DNA of 64,000 nt. It comes from Rouxiella aceris (GTDB lineage: Bacteria > Pseudomonadota > Gammaproteobacteria > Enterobacterales > Enterobacteriaceae). Every line of letters starts with the position of its first letter. Positions within the stretch are counted from its first letter, which is position 1. The translations under genes and the position numbers were made by a program. Location of the stretch: assembly GCF_012933545.1 (NCBI RefSeq), contig NZ_JAADJU010000002.1, positions 372,001-436,000 of the forward strand, given 5' to 3'. Positions 9,731 to 18,665 of the stretch are shown here, piece after piece. A model generated the notes under the pieces. That model saw only the letters and a program-made list of their open reading frames with translations, ran no database searches and was not told where the DNA came from.

Positions 9731-10915
9731 ATGAATACAGAAGATAAGTCATTTGCAGTGATTGTTGTCGGCGGCGGCATGGTAGGCGCGGCAACGGCGC
9801 TGGGTTTTGCCCGTCAGGGGCTGCGCGTTGCCGTGATTGAAGATCAGGCTCCTGCTCCCTTTGCTGCTGACGATGCCATCGATTTGCGTATCTCGGCCAT
9901 CGGTTGCGCCTCGGTGCGGTTGCTAACCAGGCTTGGTGCCTGGCAGGGGGTAGAGAAGATGCGTTTTGCTCCTTATCGTCGCCTGGAAACCTGGGAGCTA
10001 TCGGGGTCGGAAGTGGTCTTTGACGCCCAGGCGCTAGCCTTGCCCGAACTGGGGTTTATGCTGGAAAATCGGCTGCTGCAACTGGCGCTATGGCAACAAC
10101 TGCAGCAGTTGGAGAACGTCACGCTGTTTTGCCCGCATAAATTGCAGCAGTTGCGGCAAAATGCCGATCTGAGCTGGTCGCTGCACTTAATTGGCGGTGA
10201 GTGTCTGACGGCCAGACTGGTGGTGGCGGCCGACGGTGCCCATTCACTGGTGCGTCAGCAGGCGGGAATGGGTATCGACGGTTGGCAATATCGTCAAAGT
10301 TGTATGCTGATTAATGTCGAAACCGAAGCAAAAGATCGGGATGTCACCTGGCAACAGTTTTTCCCGTCCGGACCGCGCGCCTTTCTGCCGCTGTGGGGCA
10401 ACCACGCCTCGCTGGTGTGGTACGACAGTCCGCAGCGTATCCGCCAGCTACAAGCCCTGACCATGCCACAGCTAACCCAGGCTATTACTGAGGCCTTCCC
10501 GGCCAGGCTGGGCAGCGTTAAGGCGCTGACGGCAGGTTCCTTCCCGTTGGTGCGTCGCCATGCACAGCGCTACGTTTTGCCGGGTCTGGTGCTAGTGGGC
10601 GATGCGGCTCATACCATCAATCCGCTGGCCGGGCAGGGGGTGAATCTCGGTTATCGTGACGTTGAGGCCTTGCTGGATGTGGTGGCACAAGCCAAAGACA
10701 GCGGACAAGTCTGGTGGAGCGAAGAGGTGCTGCTTGCCTATCAACGCCGTCGTCGCCTGGATAACCTGATGATGCAAAGTGGCATGGATCTGTTTTATAC
10801 CGCCTTTAGCAACAGTCTGCCGCCGGTGAGGGTGCTGCGTAATCTGGCGTTAATGGCGGCACAGCGTGCCGGCAAGCTGAAGTCGAAAGCGCTGGAATAT
10901 GCCCTCGGGCTGTAA
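9731..10915 (+). CDS. ubiF: 3-demethoxyubiquinol 3-hydroxylase UbiF
   Basis: A 394-residue FAD-dependent monooxygenase (391 in E. coli) acting in aerobic ubiquinone biosynthesis by hydroxylating the benzoquinol ring before the last methylation. It has the N-terminal dinucleotide-binding motif VVGGGMVGAATALGFARQG and the C-terminal FAD motif GDAAHTINPLAGQGVNLGYR around residue 296. It belongs to the UbiH/UbiF/UbiI family. Position next to the Met-Leu-Gln tRNA operon, as in E. coli, supports UbiF rather than UbiH or UbiI. Confidence 0.94.
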   Translation: MNTEDKSFAVIVVGGGMVGAATALGFARQGLRVAVIEDQAPAPFAADDAIDLRISAIGCASVRLLTRLGAWQGVEKMRFAPYRRLETWELSGSEVVFDAQALALPELGFMLENRLLQLALWQQLQQLENVTLFCPHKLQQLRQNADLSWSLHLIGGECLTARLVVAADGAHSLVRQQAGMGIDGWQYRQSCMLINVETEAKDRDVTWQQFFPSGPRAFLPLWGNHASLVWYDSPQRIRQLQALTMPQLTQAITEAFPARLGSVKALTAGSFPLVRRHAQRYVLPGLVLVGDAAHTINPLAGQGVNLGYRDVEALLDVVAQAKDSGQVWWSEEVLLAYQRRRRLDNLMMQSGMDLFYTAFSNSLPPVRVLRNLALMAAQRAGKLKSKALEYALGL

Positions 10916-11030
10916 GCAGGGAGAAAATTGTTGGGGTGGTGGCGGGTTTGCCTGGGTATCTCGATCCTGAAGACCACGTTGCCACCAAACGCACAAACAA
11001 CAACGATAAATTTCTCTGGAAGCAGAAAAG

Positions 11031-11056
11031 CAAAAAGCCCGCCGAAGCGAGCTTTT
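11031..11056 (-). terminator. Terminator of the tRNA operon
   Basis: On the minus strand the sequence AAAGCTCGC-TTCG-GCGGGCTTTTTGC forms a stem with a UUCG-type loop and a U-tract directly after the last tRNA gene. Read on the plus strand it also gives a weaker terminator for ubiF. Confidence 0.85.
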
Positions 11057-11063
11057 CTAAATG

Positions 11064-11138
11064 TGGCTGGGGTGCCAGGATTCGAACCTGGGTATGCTGG
11101 TATCAGAAACCAGAGCCTTACCGCTTGGCGACACCCCA
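11064..11138 (-). tRNA. glnV: tRNA-Gln (CTG)
   Basis: A 75-base tRNA with encoded CCA and anticodon CTG in a TTTCTGATA loop. The acceptor begins TGGGGTGT and the T-loop sequence GGTTCGAATCC is intact. It is the last gene of the operon. E. coli has two CTG glutamine tRNAs here (glnV, glnX); only one is present in this window. Confidence 0.96.
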
Positions 11139-11187
11139 ATGGTGTTTCTTACTTGTTTAACGCTTACTCATAACCAGTAAAGTAAAA

Positions 11188-11264
11188 TGGTGGCTACGAC
11201 GGGATTTGAACCTGTGACCCCATCATTATGAGTGATGTGCTCTAACCAGCTGAGCTACGTAGCC
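11188..11264 (-). tRNA. metU: tRNA-Met (CAT), elongator
   Basis: A 77-base elongator methionine tRNA beginning GGCTACGTAGCTCAG, with anticodon CAT and encoded CCA. It differs from the second elongator Met tRNA in the operon (11717-11793) by a single base in the D-stem/loop region. Confidence 0.96.
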
Positions 11265-11347
11265 AAATTCTACTTACTTAAAACTTTATTGCAAGCTATT
11301 TTATTTCTATTTTAATAATAAAAATCAAAAGCTTAACCTGGCGAAAT

Positions 11348-11422
11348 TGGCTGGGGTACCTGGATTCGAACCAGGGAATGCCGGTATCAAAAACCGGTGC
11401 CTTACCGCTTGGCGATACCCCA
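11348..11422 (-). tRNA. glnW: tRNA-Gln (TTG)
   Basis: A 75-base glutamine tRNA with anticodon TTG and encoded CCA, beginning TGGGGTATCGCCAAGC. It is identical to the next gene (11520-11594), as glnW and glnU are in E. coli. Confidence 0.96.
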
Positions 11423-11519
11423 ACAGTCTACTCTGTTACCACCAGGGCACCGAGCAACGTCTCTTTCACTAGGGTTTTATTTCACTGACGAGTTCATAGA
11501 ACCTGACAATGAAAAAAAT

Positions 11520-11594
11520 TGGCTGGGGTACCTGGATTCGAACCAGGGAATGCCGGTATCAAAAACCGGTGCCTTACCGCTTGGCGATACCCCA
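11520..11594 (-). tRNA. glnU: tRNA-Gln (TTG)
   Basis: A 75-base glutamine tRNA with anticodon TTG and encoded CCA, the twin of the gene at 11348-11422. The duplicate pair suggests gene conversion or recent duplication keeping the two copies identical. Confidence 0.96.
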
Positions 11595-11616
11595 TCCGTG
11601 CAAACCGAGCTTGAAA

Positions 11617-11701
11617 TGGTGCGGGAGGCGAGACTTGAACTCGCACACCTTGCGGCGCTAGAACCTAAATCTAGTGCGTCTACCAATTTCGCCACTCCCG
11701 C
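11617..11701 (-). tRNA. leuW: tRNA-Leu (TAG)
   Basis: An 85-base leucine tRNA beginning GCGGGAGTGGCGAAATTGG, with the long variable arm expected of class II tRNAs, anticodon TAG and encoded CCA. It is the second gene of the operon, as in E. coli. Confidence 0.96.
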
Positions 11702-11716
11702 AAACAAAAAAAAGAA

Positions 11717-11793
11717 TGGTGGCTACGACGGGATTTGAACCTGTGACCCCATCATTATGAGTGATGTGCTCTAACCAACTGAGCTACGTAGCC
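11717..11793 (-). tRNA. metT: tRNA-Met (CAT), elongator
   Basis: A 77-base elongator methionine tRNA, first gene of the six-tRNA operon, with anticodon CAT and encoded CCA. Confidence 0.96.
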
Positions 11794-11833
11794 GTCTTCT
11801 TTCTGCTCAACCTTCATCGGCGTTGCGGGGCGC

Positions 11834-11862
11834 ATTATGCGTATATGGTCGTTTTGCGTCAA
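11834..11862 (-). promoter_or_regulatory. Sigma-70 promoter of the tRNA operon
   Basis: On the minus strand, TTGACG (-35), a 17-base spacer and CATAAT (-10) are followed by a GC-rich discriminator (GCGCCCCGC). A near-consensus promoter with a GC-rich discriminator is typical of stable-RNA operons under stringent and growth-rate control. It lies about 40 bases upstream of metT. Confidence 0.85.
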
Positions 11863-11964
11863 CAAGTTTTTTGACGAAAAAGCCATGACGACGTCCATTT
11901 GTGTGGCTTATGACCACTATGGCGATAAAAGCAACAAAGGATAAGATTTTTAAAAGATTTATAA

Positions 11965-11993
11965 TAAAAAAAACGGGCCCTTTCAGGCCCGTA
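11965..11993 (-). terminator. Intrinsic terminator of asnB
   Basis: On the minus strand a stem ACGGGCC…GGCCCGT is followed by eight T residues, about 20 bases after the asnB stop codon. Confidence 0.88.
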
Positions 11994-12014
11994 GTATCAA
12001 CATCTTATCCCGCA

Positions 12015-13688
12015 TTAAGCGACGGGCGTGTAAGCCGATTCATGCACGCCTACCGCACGGCCTGATGGATCGTTCATGTTCTTGAATGACTCATCCCACT
12101 CAATGGCTTTCGCTGAAGAACAGGCCACTGACGGGCCACCAGGTACGCATTCGGCAGCGCTTGGCAGCGGGAACAGCTCTTCGAAAATGGTGCGGTACAA
12201 ATAGCCTTCTTTCGAGCTTGGCGTGTTATACGGGAAGCGGAAATGGGCAGTTTCAAGCTGTTGGTCGGTCACTTGCTGTCCGGCCACTTCTTTTAGGGTA
12301 TCAATCCAGCTGTAGCCGACGCCGTCAGAGAATTGTTCTTTCTGACGCCAGGCCACGCTGTGCGGCAGGTAGGATTCAAAACATTCGCGCAGAATGTGTT
12401 TTTCCATTTTGCCGTTGCCACACATTTTATCTTTTGGATTGAGACGCATGGCCACATCGAGGAATTTTTTATCCAGGAAAGGTACGCGAGCTTCAACACC
12501 CCAGGCTGACATCGCCTTGTTGGCACGAGCGCAGTCATACATATGCAGTGCCAGCAGCTTGCGTACGGTTTCTTCGTGGAACTCTTTGGCGTTTGGCGCT
12601 TTATGGAAATAAAGGTAGCCGCCCAAGACTTCGTCGGCACCTTCGCCTGACAGGACCATTTTGATGCCCATCGCTTTGATTTTACGCGACATCAGATACA
12701 TTGGCGTGGAAGCACGGATGGTAGTCACATCGTAGGTTTCGATGTGGTAAATCACATCACGGATGGCATCGAGGCCTTCCTGTACGGTGAAATGGATTTC
12801 ATGGTGCACGGTGCCCAAATGGTTGGCCACTTCCTGTGCCGCGCGCAGGTCGGGAGAGCCTTCCAGACCGACAGCAAAAGAGTGCAGCTGCGGCCACCAG
12901 GCCTCGCTTTGATCTTTATCTTCGATACGGCGACCGGCAAATTTCTTGGTGATGGCGGAAATAACCGAAGAGTCCAGCCCGCCAGACAGCAGCACACCGT
13001 AAGGCACGTCAGACATCAGGTGGCTTTTAACGGATTCTTCCAGCGCGTCACGCAGTTGTTCTTTGTTGGTCACGTTGTCTTTGACGTTTTCAAAGTCAAA
13101 CCAGTCGCGATGATAGTATTCCTTGATCTCACCGTCTTTGCTCCACAGATAGCTGCCTGCCGGGAACTCTTTAATAGTGCGGCACACCGGAACCAGTGAT
13201 TTCATTTCAGAGGCGACATACATGTTGCCGTGTTCATCATGACCCATATACAGCGGGATGATGCCTAAATGGTCACGGCCAATCAGGTAGGCATCTTGTT
13301 CGGTATCATAAAGGATAAAGGCAAACATCCCCTGCAGTTCGTCAAGGAACGCCGGGCCTTTTTCCTGATACAGCGCCAGGATCACTTCACAGTCGGATTC
13401 GGTCTGAAACTTGTAGCGGTCGCCCAGTTCGGCACGCAGTGCCTGATGGTTGTAGATTTCGCCGTTAACCGCCAGAACGTGAGTGTGTGCTTCGTTGTAC
13501 AGAGGCTGAGCACCGTTGTTGACATCAACAATCGACAGACGCTCATGACAAAGAATGGCTTTGTCGCTGGCAAAAATACCTGACCAGTCTGGACCACGGT
13601 GACGCATCAAGCGTGACATCTCAAGCGCCTTTTTGCGCAGCTCGACGGAATCGGTTTTAATGTCGAGCACACCAAATATAGAACACAT
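12015..13688 (-). CDS. asnB: Asparagine synthase B (glutamine-hydrolysing)
   Basis: A 557-residue enzyme (554 in E. coli) that makes asparagine from aspartate, ATP and glutamine. The N-terminal class II glutaminase domain begins MCSIFGV, with Cys2 as the nucleophile. The synthetase domain carries the PP-loop SGGLDSS near residue 232 and the GEGADE motif. It is a single-gene unit with its own terminator, between the tRNA operon and the nag genes as in E. coli. Confidence 0.98.
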   Translation of the reverse strand: MCSIFGVLDIKTDSVELRKKALEMSRLMRHRGPDWSGIFASDKAILCHERLSIVDVNNGAQPLYNEAHTHVLAVNGEIYNHQALRAELGDRYKFQTESDCEVILALYQEKGPAFLDELQGMFAFILYDTEQDAYLIGRDHLGIIPLYMGHDEHGNMYVASEMKSLVPVCRTIKEFPAGSYLWSKDGEIKEYYHRDWFDFENVKDNVTNKEQLRDALEESVKSHLMSDVPYGVLLSGGLDSSVISAITKKFAGRRIEDKDQSEAWWPQLHSFAVGLEGSPDLRAAQEVANHLGTVHHEIHFTVQEGLDAIRDVIYHIETYDVTTIRASTPMYLMSRKIKAMGIKMVLSGEGADEVLGGYLYFHKAPNAKEFHEETVRKLLALHMYDCARANKAMSAWGVEARVPFLDKKFLDVAMRLNPKDKMCGNGKMEKHILRECFESYLPHSVAWRQKEQFSDGVGYSWIDTLKEVAGQQVTDQQLETAHFRFPYNTPSSKEGYLYRTIFEELFPLPSAAECVPGGPSVACSSAKAIEWDESFKNMNDPSGRAVGVHESAYTPVA

Positions 13689-14030
13689 ATAACTCTCCCT
13701 AACGGCTTTTCTCAGACGAAAAATGTTGATGTTATTACCGGGCAGCCTTGTCGAATTCTGATTTTATGGCCAACAACGCTGCGTGCTTAATAACGAAAAT
13801 GCGTAAAAGCGCGAGCCTTTGCAAGCAATTTAGTGCTGGCTTGAAAAATAGTTGGTTGACCTGCCTCAATTCTTAGCGGATTGTCATTTTAATGGTATTA
13901 AAATTATCGATTATGCAAAAAAATGGCGCATATAAGAGAAGCGTATGACTGTGGGGATTAATCAGCCGGAAAAGATTTTTTCCGGCCATCGCGTCTGGTA
14001 ACGAGGAAAACAACAAGATGCGCCTAAGGA
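13689..14030. other. Intergenic region between nagD and asnB
   Basis: About 340 bases holding the asnB promoter and leader (minus) and the 3' end of the nagBACD transcript. The stem-loop at 13965-13986 is the only strong structure I see. Confidence 0.5.
13965..13986 (-). terminator. Stem-loop at the end of nagBACD
   Basis: A perfect 9-bp inverted repeat (GCCGGAAAA with TTTTCCGGC) with a 4-base loop, 44 bases after nagD. A run of T follows the A-rich part of the stem but not the whole hairpin, so it is a likely but not classic terminator. Confidence 0.5.
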
Positions 14031-14783
14031 TTAAATAATGTCGATATCAGCCACGGAAGGGTAGATATGGCTCGGGCGAAACGGCATATTTTCCACATCG
14101 TCGAGGGTAGATACCCCTGACAGCACCAGTATGGTTTCCAGACCGGCCTGAAAGCCTGCCAGAATATCGGTACGCAGGTTATCGCCGACGATCACCGTAT
14201 CTTCGGAGTGGGCCTGCATTTTATTCAGTGCAGAACGGATAATCCATGGGCTGGGTTTACCCACCACAAACGGCTTGCGACCGGTGATTTTTTCGATAGG
14301 AGCGCATAGCGCACCACAGGCGGGAACATAACCGTGCCCGTGGTAGTCGGGATTGGTGGCAATAAAGCGGGCCCCATGGGCCACAAAGTATGCCGCCTTA
14401 TGCATCATATCCCAGTTGTAAGAGCGGGTTTCGCCGACGATTACAAAATCGGGGTTGATATCGGTAATGGTAAAACCGGCATTGTACAGCTCGTGGATCA
14501 GCGCACCTTCGCCAATCACATAGGCTTTTTTACCTTCCTGACGACGCAGAAAGTCGGCAGTGGCCATTGCCGAGGTAAAGAAGGCGCTTTCCGGTACCTC
14601 CAGTCCCGCAGAAGCAAAGCGGTTGCACAGATCCTGAGCCGTCTGCGAAGGGTAGTTGGTCAGGATCACCAGCGGCATATTCTGTTCCTGGATGCGCGCT
14701 AAAAACAGGTCGGCGCCTGGCACCGGCGTATTGTCGTGAAGCAGTACGCCATCGATGTCACAAATTACATTTTTTATGGTCAT
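14031..14783 (-). CDS. nagD: HAD-family nucleotide phosphatase NagD
   Basis: A 250-residue HAD-superfamily IIA phosphatase (same length as E. coli). It dephosphorylates nucleoside monophosphates, preferably UMP and GMP, in vitro; its role in amino-sugar metabolism is unclear. The catalytic motif DIDGVLLHD lies at residues 9-17 and VIVGDNLRTD towards the C-terminus. It is the last gene of nagBACD. Confidence 0.96.
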   Translation of the reverse strand: MTIKNVICDIDGVLLHDNTPVPGADLFLARIQEQNMPLVILTNYPSQTAQDLCNRFASAGLEVPESAFFTSAMATADFLRRQEGKKAYVIGEGALIHELYNAGFTITDINPDFVIVGETRSYNWDMMHKAAYFVAHGARFIATNPDYHGHGYVPACGALCAPIEKITGRKPFVVGKPSPWIIRSALNKMQAHSEDTVIVGDNLRTDILAGFQAGLETILVLSGVSTLDDVENMPFRPSHIYPSVADIDII

Positions 14784-14951
14784 ATTTTCACTAACTCAAT
14801 TACTGTGAGGGCATCATTGTCGGGAGAGCATCACGAGGTTGACGAACTGAACTTAACGCCAGACTCAGCGTCCGGGGCTGTAGGCCGCGACATGATTCCA
14901 TAGGGTCATACCGCTGACGGACTGTGGCGAGCATAGCATGGGAATTCGGAC

Positions 14952-16172
14952 TTAGATTTCCAGCAGACGTTGCAGTAACACACCGTTTAACATGGCGCGT
15001 TTCACCAATGCAAAAGCACCAATCGCCGAACGATGATTCAGCTGCGAGGTGACAATTGGCAGGTTGCGGCGAAAATCCTTCAATACCTGGGTATTGATGC
15101 AACTTTGCAGGGCCGGCAGCAACACCTTGTCGGCTTCGGTGATTTCGCCGGCGATCACCACTTTTTGTGGATTAAACAGGTTGATGGCTATGGCGATGCT
15201 TTTCCCCAAATGGCGGCCAACGTATTCAATCACTTCACAGGCTAGTTGATCGCCACGGTTGGCGGCTTTGCAAATACTGCTAATGGAGCAGTCATCCAAC
15301 GAAAGCTTGCTCGGGTAACCCTGGGTGAGCAGGCCACGCACCCGGTTCTCGATCGCTGAATTGGCGGCGATGGTTTCCAGACAACCGAAATTGCCGCAGT
15401 GGCAGCGTTCGCCGAGGGGATCGACCTGAATATGACCAATTTCCCCGACATTACCGTTGCTGCCGAGGAAAATTTGTCCATTAACCAGTATCCCGGCCCC
15501 GGTACCACGATGTAAACGAACCAAAATGGAGTCCTGACAGTCGCGAGATGCCCCAAAATAGTGCTCCGCCAGTGCCAGGCTGCGAATATCGTGACCCACA
15601 AAACTGGTGACCTTGAATTTTTCTTCGAGAATATCCACCAGTTTCCAGTTACTGACGCTGATATGCGGCATATAGCGCACCACGCCTTTTAGCGGGTCTA
15701 CCAGACCGGGCAGGATCACCGCAATGGCAATTAACTCGCGGATTTTGCGCTGATGATGCTCAATAAACTCGGCAATAGCGGTAATTAACGCGTTTTCCAG
15801 CGTCTCTTGCGTGCGCTCTGGCAGGTTGTAATGCTGTTCGCTCAGTACCTTGGCGCTGAGATCGTACAAGGTGATGGTGGCGTCATTACGACCCAGACGC
15901 ACTGCCACGGTTTGAAAAGGGCGAGTTTCGGTAATAATGGAGATAGCCCGGCGTCCGCCGGTGGAGGCTTGCTGATCTACTTCTTTGATCAGCCCGCGCT
16001 CCAGCAGTTGACGGGAGATTTTGGTGACACTGGCAGGAGCAAGCTGGCTAAGTTCTGCAATTTGAATGCGTGAAATGGGGCCTTGTTGGTCAATCAGACG
16101 ATAAACGGCCGCGCCGTTTAACTGCTTAACCAGATCAACGTTGCCGATTTGTGTCTGCCCGCCAGTGTTCAT
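14952..16172 (-). CDS. nagC: N-acetylglucosamine repressor NagC
   Basis: A 406-residue ROK-family transcription factor, the E. coli length. It represses the divergent nagE and nagBACD promoters and is induced by GlcNAc-6-phosphate. The N-terminal winged-helix region (PISRIQIAELSQLAPASVTKISRQLL) lies about residues 28-55. The ROK zinc motif CHCGNFGCLE lies near residue 258. I chose the ATG at 16172; a TTG one codon upstream would add one residue. Confidence 0.97.
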   Translation of the reverse strand: MNTGGQTQIGNVDLVKQLNGAAVYRLIDQQGPISRIQIAELSQLAPASVTKISRQLLERGLIKEVDQQASTGGRRAISIITETRPFQTVAVRLGRNDATITLYDLSAKVLSEQHYNLPERTQETLENALITAIAEFIEHHQRKIRELIAIAVILPGLVDPLKGVVRYMPHISVSNWKLVDILEEKFKVTSFVGHDIRSLALAEHYFGASRDCQDSILVRLHRGTGAGILVNGQIFLGSNGNVGEIGHIQVDPLGERCHCGNFGCLETIAANSAIENRVRGLLTQGYPSKLSLDDCSISSICKAANRGDQLACEVIEYVGRHLGKSIAIAINLFNPQKVVIAGEITEADKVLLPALQSCINTQVLKDFRRNLPIVTSQLNHRSAIGAFALVKRAMLNGVLLQRLLEI

Positions 16173-16204
16173 CAATGGAATTACTCTCCAAACCCTTTAA
16201 ATTT

Positions 16205-17344
16205 TCATACCTCGTCACCGTTGACGAGCGTTTTGGTTATCTTGAAGTCATGGGTAAAGGCGGTCAGGTTGGCGACTTTTCCGGCTTCGATACTGCCCAG
16301 AGTGGCGTCAACGCCAATAGCACGCGCGGGATAAAGTGACGCCATACGCAGTGCTTCGTCTAATGGAATGCCGACATGATCAACGCTGTTTTGCACCGCT
16401 TCAATCATCGTCAGGGCAGAACCACTGAGCGTACCCTTTTCATCAACACAGAGTCCATCCCGATAGTATATTGTTTTACCAGCAAAAATGAACTGTTCAA
16501 TATCAGCACCGGCTGGCGCTGTTGCATCGGTGACCAGTACCAGCTTGTCGCCTTTGAGTTTTTTTGCGTTGCGAATGCTGGCCCAGGCGACGTGATGGCC
16601 GTCGGCGATAATCCCGGTATAGACCTCTGGGGTATCAAAAATTGCCCCCATCAGACCTGGTTGGCGGCCGGAGATCACTGGCATGGCATTGTATAAATGG
16701 GTGGCAAAGCTAATGCCGGCGGCAAATCCCTGACGCGCCTGTTCATAGCTGGCATTGGAATGCCCGGCGGAAACCACTATGCCGGCATCGGCCAATTGGC
16801 GGATATAGTGATCTTCAACCTGCTCCGGTGCCAGGGTGATTTTACTGATAACGTCGGCATTGGCGCACAGGAAATCGATCATCTCGGCTTCTGGCTGACG
16901 AATAAATGCCGGATTATGTGTGCCTTTTTTCTCCAGGCTCAGATATGGCCCTTCCAGGTGCAGACCCAGTGCCTGATGCGGGTGTTTCGCCAGATAAGCA
17001 CGCATCACCTGGATACCGTGCTTCATAAAGTCATCGCTACAGGTGATCAGGGTGGGTAAAAAGCTGGTACAGCCTGACTTTTGGTTGGCAGCCTGCATGA
17101 TTTCCAATGTCTCGATCGAGATCGCTGACAGTGAATCGTTAAACTGCACACCACCACAGCCGTTAAGCTGCAAATCGATAAATCCGGGGGCAAGAATTGC
17201 GCCTTGCAGGCTGCGCGTTTCCATGTCTGCCGGCAACTCTGCGGTCGGGCAAACACAGTCAATGACCCCGTTTGCAATCACTACCGCGTGGTTATCCAGA
17301 ATATCATGACCGGTATAAATCCGGCCCTCAACCAATGCGTACAT
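16205..17344 (-). CDS. nagA: N-acetylglucosamine-6-phosphate deacetylase NagA
   Basis: A 379-residue amidohydrolase that converts GlcNAc-6-phosphate to glucosamine-6-phosphate, feeding NagB. It has [15 protein letters not shown] at about residue 60, the metal-site segment [10 protein letters not shown], and SAGHSNA and VTDATAPAG near the C-terminal half. The start at 17344 ([12 protein letters not shown]) matches the family; a nine-residue extension to 17371 does not. nagC follows after 32 bases. Confidence 0.97.
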   Translation of the reverse strand: MYALVEGRIYTGHDILDNHAVVIANGVIDCVCPTAELPADMETRSLQGAILAPGFIDLQLNGCGGVQFNDSLSAISIETLEIMQAANQKSGCTSFLPTLITCSDDFMKHGIQVMRAYLAKHPHQALGLHLEGPYLSLEKKGTHNPAFIRQPEAEMIDFLCANADVISKITLAPEQVEDHYIRQLADAGIVVSAGHSNASYEQARQGFAAGISFATHLYNAMPVISGRQPGLMGAIFDTPEVYTGIIADGHHVAWASIRNAKKLKGDKLVLVTDATAPAGADIEQFIFAGKTIYYRDGLCVDEKGTLSGSALTMIEAVQNSVDHVGIPLDEALRMASLYPARAIGVDATLGSIEAGKVANLTAFTHDFKITKTLVNGDEV

Positions 17345-17389
17345 CTTGACCCCCCTTGCTACGCGATTCATATCCCTGGCCTTTCAGGC

Positions 17390-17419
17390 GGGCAGCCATG
17401 TTTCTTGCGTTGGCTGCCC
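17390..17419 (-). other. Stem-loop in the nagB-nagA intercistronic region
   Basis: A 9-bp inverted repeat (GGGCAGCCA with TGGCTGCCC) and 12-base loop lies between nagB and nagA. A structure here could protect the 3' end of nagB mRNA and set the nagB to nagA expression ratio. The function is inferred. Confidence 0.45.
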
Positions 17420-17491
17420 CGGCGATGCGCGGCATGGCTGCCTGCATCCTGAAATTATCCGGCCAGACTGACTGACAGTCTAAATAGAAAA

Positions 17492-18292
17492 TTAAAGATT
17501 TTTCATGTTTTCTGCTTCCAACTCGCGGAAGTATTTAACGGTTTTCACTTTCAGTTCCATGGTGGACGGTTCGTCACATACGATCACCGCTTTGGCATGC
17601 AGTTGCAGGCAACTGATGGTCCACATATGGTTGATATTGCCTTCTACTGCCGCTTCCAGAGCCTGCGCCTTGGCATGGCCGTTAACCAGAATCATCACTT
17701 CTTCGGCATCAAGCAAGGTGCCCACGCCAACGGTCAGGGCATATTTCGGCACCTGTGCCACATCGTTATCAAAAAAGCGCGAGTTGGCGATACGGGTTTC
17801 ATGGGTCAGTGTTTTGATACGTGTCCGCGAAGCCAGAGATGAAGCGGGTTCGTTAAACGCGATATGACCGTCGTTGCCCACGCCACCCATAAACAGGTGA
17901 ATTTTGCCGTAGGACTTAATTTTTGCTTCGTACTGACGGCACTCTTCATCGACGTCCGGCGCATTACCATTGAGCAGGTTAATGTTTTCGCGTGGAATAT
18001 CAACGTGATCAAAGAAATTATGGTACATGAAGGTATGGTAGCTTTCCGGGTGCTCCTGCGGCAGGCCAACATATTCGTCCATGTTGAAGGTTACCACATT
18101 TTTAAAACTGACTTGGCCTGCTTTATGCATAGCAACAAGATGTTTGTAAGCTTCGAGCGGTGTCCCGCCGGTAGGCAGGCCGAGAACAAAGGGACGTTCT
18201 GCGGTTGGCTTGAATGCGTTGATACGTTGAACAATATGACGTGCAGCCCATTTGCCAACTTCTGCGGGAGTATTCAGGGGAATAAGTCTCAT
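17492..18292 (-). CDS. nagB: Glucosamine-6-phosphate deaminase NagB
   Basis: A 266-residue enzyme, identical in length to E. coli NagB, that turns glucosamine-6-phosphate into fructose-6-phosphate and ammonia. The motif [12 protein letters not shown] near residue 67 contains the catalytic aspartate, and [17 protein letters not shown] near residue 136 contains the ring-opening histidine. I chose the start [13 protein letters not shown] at 18292; ten upstream residues in frame are not conserved. It is the first gene of nagBACD, divergent from nagE. Confidence 0.98.
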   Translation of the reverse strand: MRLIPLNTPAEVGKWAARHIVQRINAFKPTAERPFVLGLPTGGTPLEAYKHLVAMHKAGQVSFKNVVTFNMDEYVGLPQEHPESYHTFMYHNFFDHVDIPRENINLLNGNAPDVDEECRQYEAKIKSYGKIHLFMGGVGNDGHIAFNEPASSLASRTRIKTLTHETRIANSRFFDNDVAQVPKYALTVGVGTLLDAEEVMILVNGHAKAQALEAAVEGNINHMWTISCLQLHAKAVIVCDEPSTMELKVKTVKYFRELEAENMKNL

Positions 18293-18495
18293 CAAACACC
18301 TCTTGAGTTTTAGAACTTGCATATAATTTATATCGCCGTCTGGTTTGACGTGAGATATATAATTTAAAGGTTTTACGCTGGCGACAGCCTTGGCTCAGTA
18401 ACCTGAGTGATTGGCACAATGCCGCCTAGATTTTTTTAATGATAAAATAAGTTTTGCAAGTTGACTAGCGTTATGGCTTCTTAAGAGCGGTTTTT

Positions 18496-18511
18496 GGTGA
18501 TAAATATCACA
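18496..18511. promoter_or_regulatory. CRP-binding site upstream of nagE
   Basis: GGTGA-TAAATA-TCACA matches the CRP consensus TGTGA-N6-TCACA at nine of ten positions. It lies about 155 bases upstream of the nagE start, in the region where CRP activates both nag transcripts. Confidence 0.75.
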
Positions 18512-18523
18512 AAAAACGAGGTT

Positions 18524-18546
18524 TTAATTTGCGATACGAAATAATT
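18524..18546. promoter_or_regulatory. Possible NagC operator
   Basis: An imperfect palindrome, AATTTGCG-ATA-CGAAATAATT, with the A/T-rich flanks and central CG steps seen in NagC boxes. The assignment is by resemblance and location only. Confidence 0.4.
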
Positions 18547-18665
18547 TTTTTACACTCCGCAGTGTGAGGTCAGTGCGTTAAGGTTTTCGTGTTTTTAAGC
18601 TGGGTGGTCATCATTCTAATTAAACTACTTTTGGTGATTCGTCGCAGGGCGAATAGGGGGAAAAG

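Larger units (their letters stand above)
18293..18665. promoter_or_regulatory. Divergent nagB/nagE control region
   Basis: About 370 bases between the divergent nagB and nagE genes. In E. coli this space binds NagC at two operators, forming a repression loop, and CRP. Here it contains a near-perfect CRP site (18496-18511) and an AT-rich imperfect palindrome resembling a NagC box (18524-18546). Another A/T-rich stretch around 18427-18455 could be a second operator. Confidence 0.7.
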
